From positions 3,787-67,786 of the forward strand of contig CAVRVH010000009.1 of assembly GCA_963724665.1 (NCBI GenBank): a DNA stretch of 64,000 nt. Reading direction: 5' to 3'. Source of the DNA: DASUPK01 sp963724665. GTDB lineage: Bacteria; Actinomycetota; Thermoleophilia; Solirubrobacterales; 70-9. Both the position numbers and the translations under genes were made by a program. The stretch's first letter is position 1. Every line of letters starts with the position of its first letter. The notes beneath the pieces are model-generated. The model searched no databases, was not told the origin of the DNA, and worked only from the letters and a program-made list of their open reading frames with translations. Of the stretch, positions 62,127 to 64,000 are shown one piece after another.

Positions 62127-63782
62127 ATGGCCAACGAGCTCAACGCCGAGACGTTGAGCGTGGCGCTTAAGTCCATCGACGAATTCGCCGCGCGGGAGCT
62201 TCCCGACTCGCTTCTGATCGAGCTCGACGAGGCAGACAAGTTCCCGGAGGAGCTCGTCCGCCGCATGTCCTCCGCCGAGGGGCTTGGCATCCAGCTCCTG
62301 TTCGTTCCCTACGAGTACGGCGGGATGGGAGGCGGCGCCTTCGATGTCTATCGCATCTGCGAGCGGATGGCCGCGATCGACGTGGGCCTCGCGACATCGG
62401 AGCTCGCAACGTTCTTGGGCAGCGATCCGATCCGGGTCGGCGGGACCGAGGAGCAGAGGCGCGAGTACATGACCCGGATCGCCAAGGAGGGGGTCCTGTT
62501 CGCCTATGGCGCCACCGAGCCCGAGGCGGGCAGCGACCTTGGGGCGCTGAAGACAATCGCGGAGCCTGTCGCGGAGAACGGGAAGGTGACGGGCTACCTG
62601 ATCAGCGGGGCCAAGCAGTGGATCAGCAACGGGGGCGTCGCGGACCTCTATACGATCCTCGCCCTCGCGCCCGGCGGACCGAGCTGGTTCATCATCGAGT
62701 CGGGCGCCGAAGGGTTCACTCACGGCAAGCACGAGGACAAGCACGGCATCCGGCTGAGCAACACGGCGGCGCTGTTCCTGGACAAGGTCCACGTCGAAGG
62801 CGACCGGCTCGTCGGCGGCGTCGAGGGCCAGGGCCTGGTCCAGGCCCAGCAGGTGTTCGGCTACACGAGGCTGATGGTGGCTGCCTTCGGGCTGGGGGCG
62901 GGATGGGCGGCGCTCGACCGCGCGATCGCCTACTCCCGCAAGCGCATCCAGGCGGGGGGGCCGCTGTCGGAGAAGGAGGGCTACACGAACAAGCTGATCG
63001 TCCCCCACGCGGTCGCCCTGGAGGCGTCGCGGGCGGCGATCGAGGAAACGGCCGAGCGGCTGGACGCCGGCGAGGGCCAGCTGAACGTCGAGGGCGCGAT
63101 CGCCAAGTACCTCGCGACGGAGGCGGGTGACGCGGCGGCCGACGCGGCCCTCCAGGCCCACGGCGGCTACGGCTACACCCACGACTACATGGTCGAGAAG
63201 ATCAAGCGCGACGTTCGGATCACCAGGATCTACGAGGGCACCTCGGAGATCATGGAGATCACAATCGCGCGGGGCCGCTGGCAGGAGCACCTGAAGTCCG
63301 GCGGCGATCACTACCACGAGGGGGCGCGGGAGCTCGAGGCGCTCCACGGCAACCATCCCGCGGTCGGCGCCGACGTCGCCGCACTCGCCCACCACGCCCT
63401 CGCAGAGCTGCTCGAACGCGCCAGGGTGGAGCGGTTGACCCGCCACCAGCATGTCCTGATGCGCCTCGGTGCCCTGATCGCGCAGGTCGATGGCGCCGCC
63501 ACGCTCGTCAGACGTGCGCAGCGGGCGGCCGACAAGGAGCTGAACGAGAAGGCGTCGCGGCGCCTGCGAGCGAAGGCGCTGGCCGCCGCCAGCCGCGTGA
63601 ACGCCCGCAACGCCGCGCTGTCCGTTCCGACCGAGGGGGTGCGCTGTGTGGCCGGAGCCGACGGGGACCTCAGCGAGCTCGAGGCCCGCCTCGACCTCGC
63701 GTCGATCCACCAAGCCCAGGGCGGGCTGCTCGCCGATCTCGAGCAGGTCAGGGAAGCCGTCTACGGGCGCATGCGGCCATGA
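62127..63782 (+). CDS. Acyl-CoA dehydrogenase with C-terminal extension
   Basis: Alpha,beta-dehydrogenation of an acyl-CoA, with electrons going to ETF. It has 551 residues. The dehydrogenase part (1-400) has YGATEPEAGSDLGALKTIAE (FAD/substrate loop), SGAKQWISNGGVADLYTILA, LQAHGGYGYTHDYMVEKIKR and IYEGTSEIMEI, with the catalytic Glu near 369. A helical extension of about 150 residues (HHALAELLERARVERLTRHQ) follows, as in long-chain or ACAD9-like forms. The next gene's ATG overlaps its stop, so it is coupled to a ketosynthase. Confidence 0.92.
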   Translation: MANELNAETLSVALKSIDEFAARELPDSLLIELDEADKFPEELVRRMSSAEGLGIQLLFVPYEYGGMGGGAFDVYRICERMAAIDVGLATSELATFLGSDPIRVGGTEEQRREYMTRIAKEGVLFAYGATEPEAGSDLGALKTIAEPVAENGKVTGYLISGAKQWISNGGVADLYTILALAPGGPSWFIIESGAEGFTHGKHEDKHGIRLSNTAALFLDKVHVEGDRLVGGVEGQGLVQAQQVFGYTRLMVAAFGLGAGWAALDRAIAYSRKRIQAGGPLSEKEGYTNKLIVPHAVALEASRAAIEETAERLDAGEGQLNVEGAIAKYLATEAGDAAADAALQAHGGYGYTHDYMVEKIKRDVRITRIYEGTSEIMEITIARGRWQEHLKSGGDHYHEGARELEALHGNHPAVGADVAALAHHALAELLERARVERLTRHQHVLMRLGALIAQVDGAATLVRRAQRAADKELNEKASRRLRAKALAAASRVNARNAALSVPTEGVRCVAGADGDLSELEARLDLASIHQAQGGLLADLEQVREAVYGRMRP

Positions 63783-64000
63783 GCGACTCACTCGACAACG
63801 CCGCCGCGATCATCGGCGTCAGCGCGATCCTCCCCGATGCCCCGAACGCCGAGGCCTTCTGGCGCAACGTCACCACGGGCCGCTACTCGATCAGCGACGT
63901 CGACCCCGAGCGCTGGGATCCGGACCTCTACTACGACCCGGACCCCAAGGCGCCGGAGCGCACGTACTCGAAGATCGGAGGCTGGGTGCGCGAATGGGAG
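63779..64000 (+). CDS. Ketosynthase of PUFA/polyketide-synthase type, 3' end missing
   Basis: The first 74 residues of a beta-ketoacyl synthase, running off the window. AAIIGVSAILPDAPNAEAFW is the start of a KS domain, and the block SISDVDPERWDPDLYYDPDP followed by TYSKIGGWVREWE resembles PfaA-type polyunsaturated-fatty-acid synthases and related iterative PKS. The ATG overlaps the acyl-CoA dehydrogenase stop (ATGA). A multidomain synthase probably continues beyond the edge. Confidence 0.82.
   Translation, partial: MSDSLDNAAAIIGVSAILPDAPNAEAFWRNVTTGRYSISDVDPERWDPDLYYDPDPKAPERTYSKIGGWVREWE

Noticed and set aside
62034..63791. 585-codon minus-strand frame opposite the acyl-CoA dehydrogenase
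   Set aside because: Shadow; no motif support, and the dehydrogenase has its catalytic Glu and FAD loops.

Overview
The window is high-GC DNA with actinobacterial character: six consecutive mce genes, a group II truncated haemoglobin, an EtfD-type ETF:menaquinone oxidoreductase, GTG/TTG starts and many 4-bp ATGA/GTGA gene overlaps. The mix fits deep-branching Actinobacteria such as Thermoleophilia/Solirubrobacterales best, but that placement is inferred from gene content, not from a marker gene.

Layout. 0-10.9 kb: a CHASE-GGDEF diguanylate cyclase with a hairpin over its start codon, a GH25 lysozyme, a MEDS/HATPase regulator, an FMN alpha-hydroxyacid oxidase, a sulfatase, a DUF3556 membrane protein coupled to a CrtI-like FAD oxidoreductase, and an EAL protein lacking key catalytic residues. 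10.9-16.9 kb: tRNA-Leu(CAG), then tRNA-Glu(CTC), whose 3' 45 bp recur at 16882-16926. The 5.8-kb interval is a decayed integrative element with a frameshifted tyrosine integrase, a broken replication-relaxation-type gene, a large nested palindrome with iteron-like repeats (candidate origin), a GT-C membrane glycosyltransferase and small cargo genes. 17.3-21 kb: an exported carboxypeptidase-regulatory-like protein, a divergent pyruvate-kinase-like protein and a frameshifted exported protein. 21.4-30.4 kb: six tightly overlapping mce genes with no yrbE permease or MceG/MlaF ATPase beside them. 31.3-37.8 kb: a cobalamin riboswitch followed by a coupled operon of two DUF4430 (transcobalamin-C-like) exported proteins, ECF T component, fused double ECF ATPase, and an ECF S component fused to an alpha/alpha toroid. 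37.9-48.3 kb: nitroreductase, GlpD, a Rho paralogue with altered P-loop, a serine hydrolase, Tag glycosylase, globin, BI-1 protein, DUF192 protein, DHA2 MFS pump, an exported unknown and a truncated response regulator. 48.4-54 kb: UbiB-like kinase, SDR, an InhA/FabI remnant, acyl-CoA synthetase, and a small membrane protein coupled to a proline-rich peptide. 54.2-58.1 kb: a beta-phosphoglucomutase-like HAD plus GH65 phosphorylase pair, and a GNAT. 58.2-64 kb: a beta-oxidation electron module (EtfD, EtfA, EtfB, acyl-CoA dehydrogenase) joined to the start of a ketosynthase gene that runs off the window.

Two observations stand out. The riboswitch operon encodes separate bacterial versions of the two domains that make up mammalian intrinsic factor/transcobalamin (alpha6/alpha6 barrel and DUF4430-like beta domain), with the barrel fused directly to the ECF S component; I infer a surface-assisted cobalamin importer. 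Second, about thirteen copies of a short hairpin (stem GCYGCTTT/AAAGCRGC, three loop types) occur only between genes and only in two accessory blocks (11.2-21.1 and 48.3-53.3 kb), where they separate one- or two-gene units in a cassette-like way.

Several genes (integrase, two exported proteins, the FabI remnant) carry what look like one- or two-base frameshifts. They may be true pseudogenes or assembly errors, and reads would be needed to tell.
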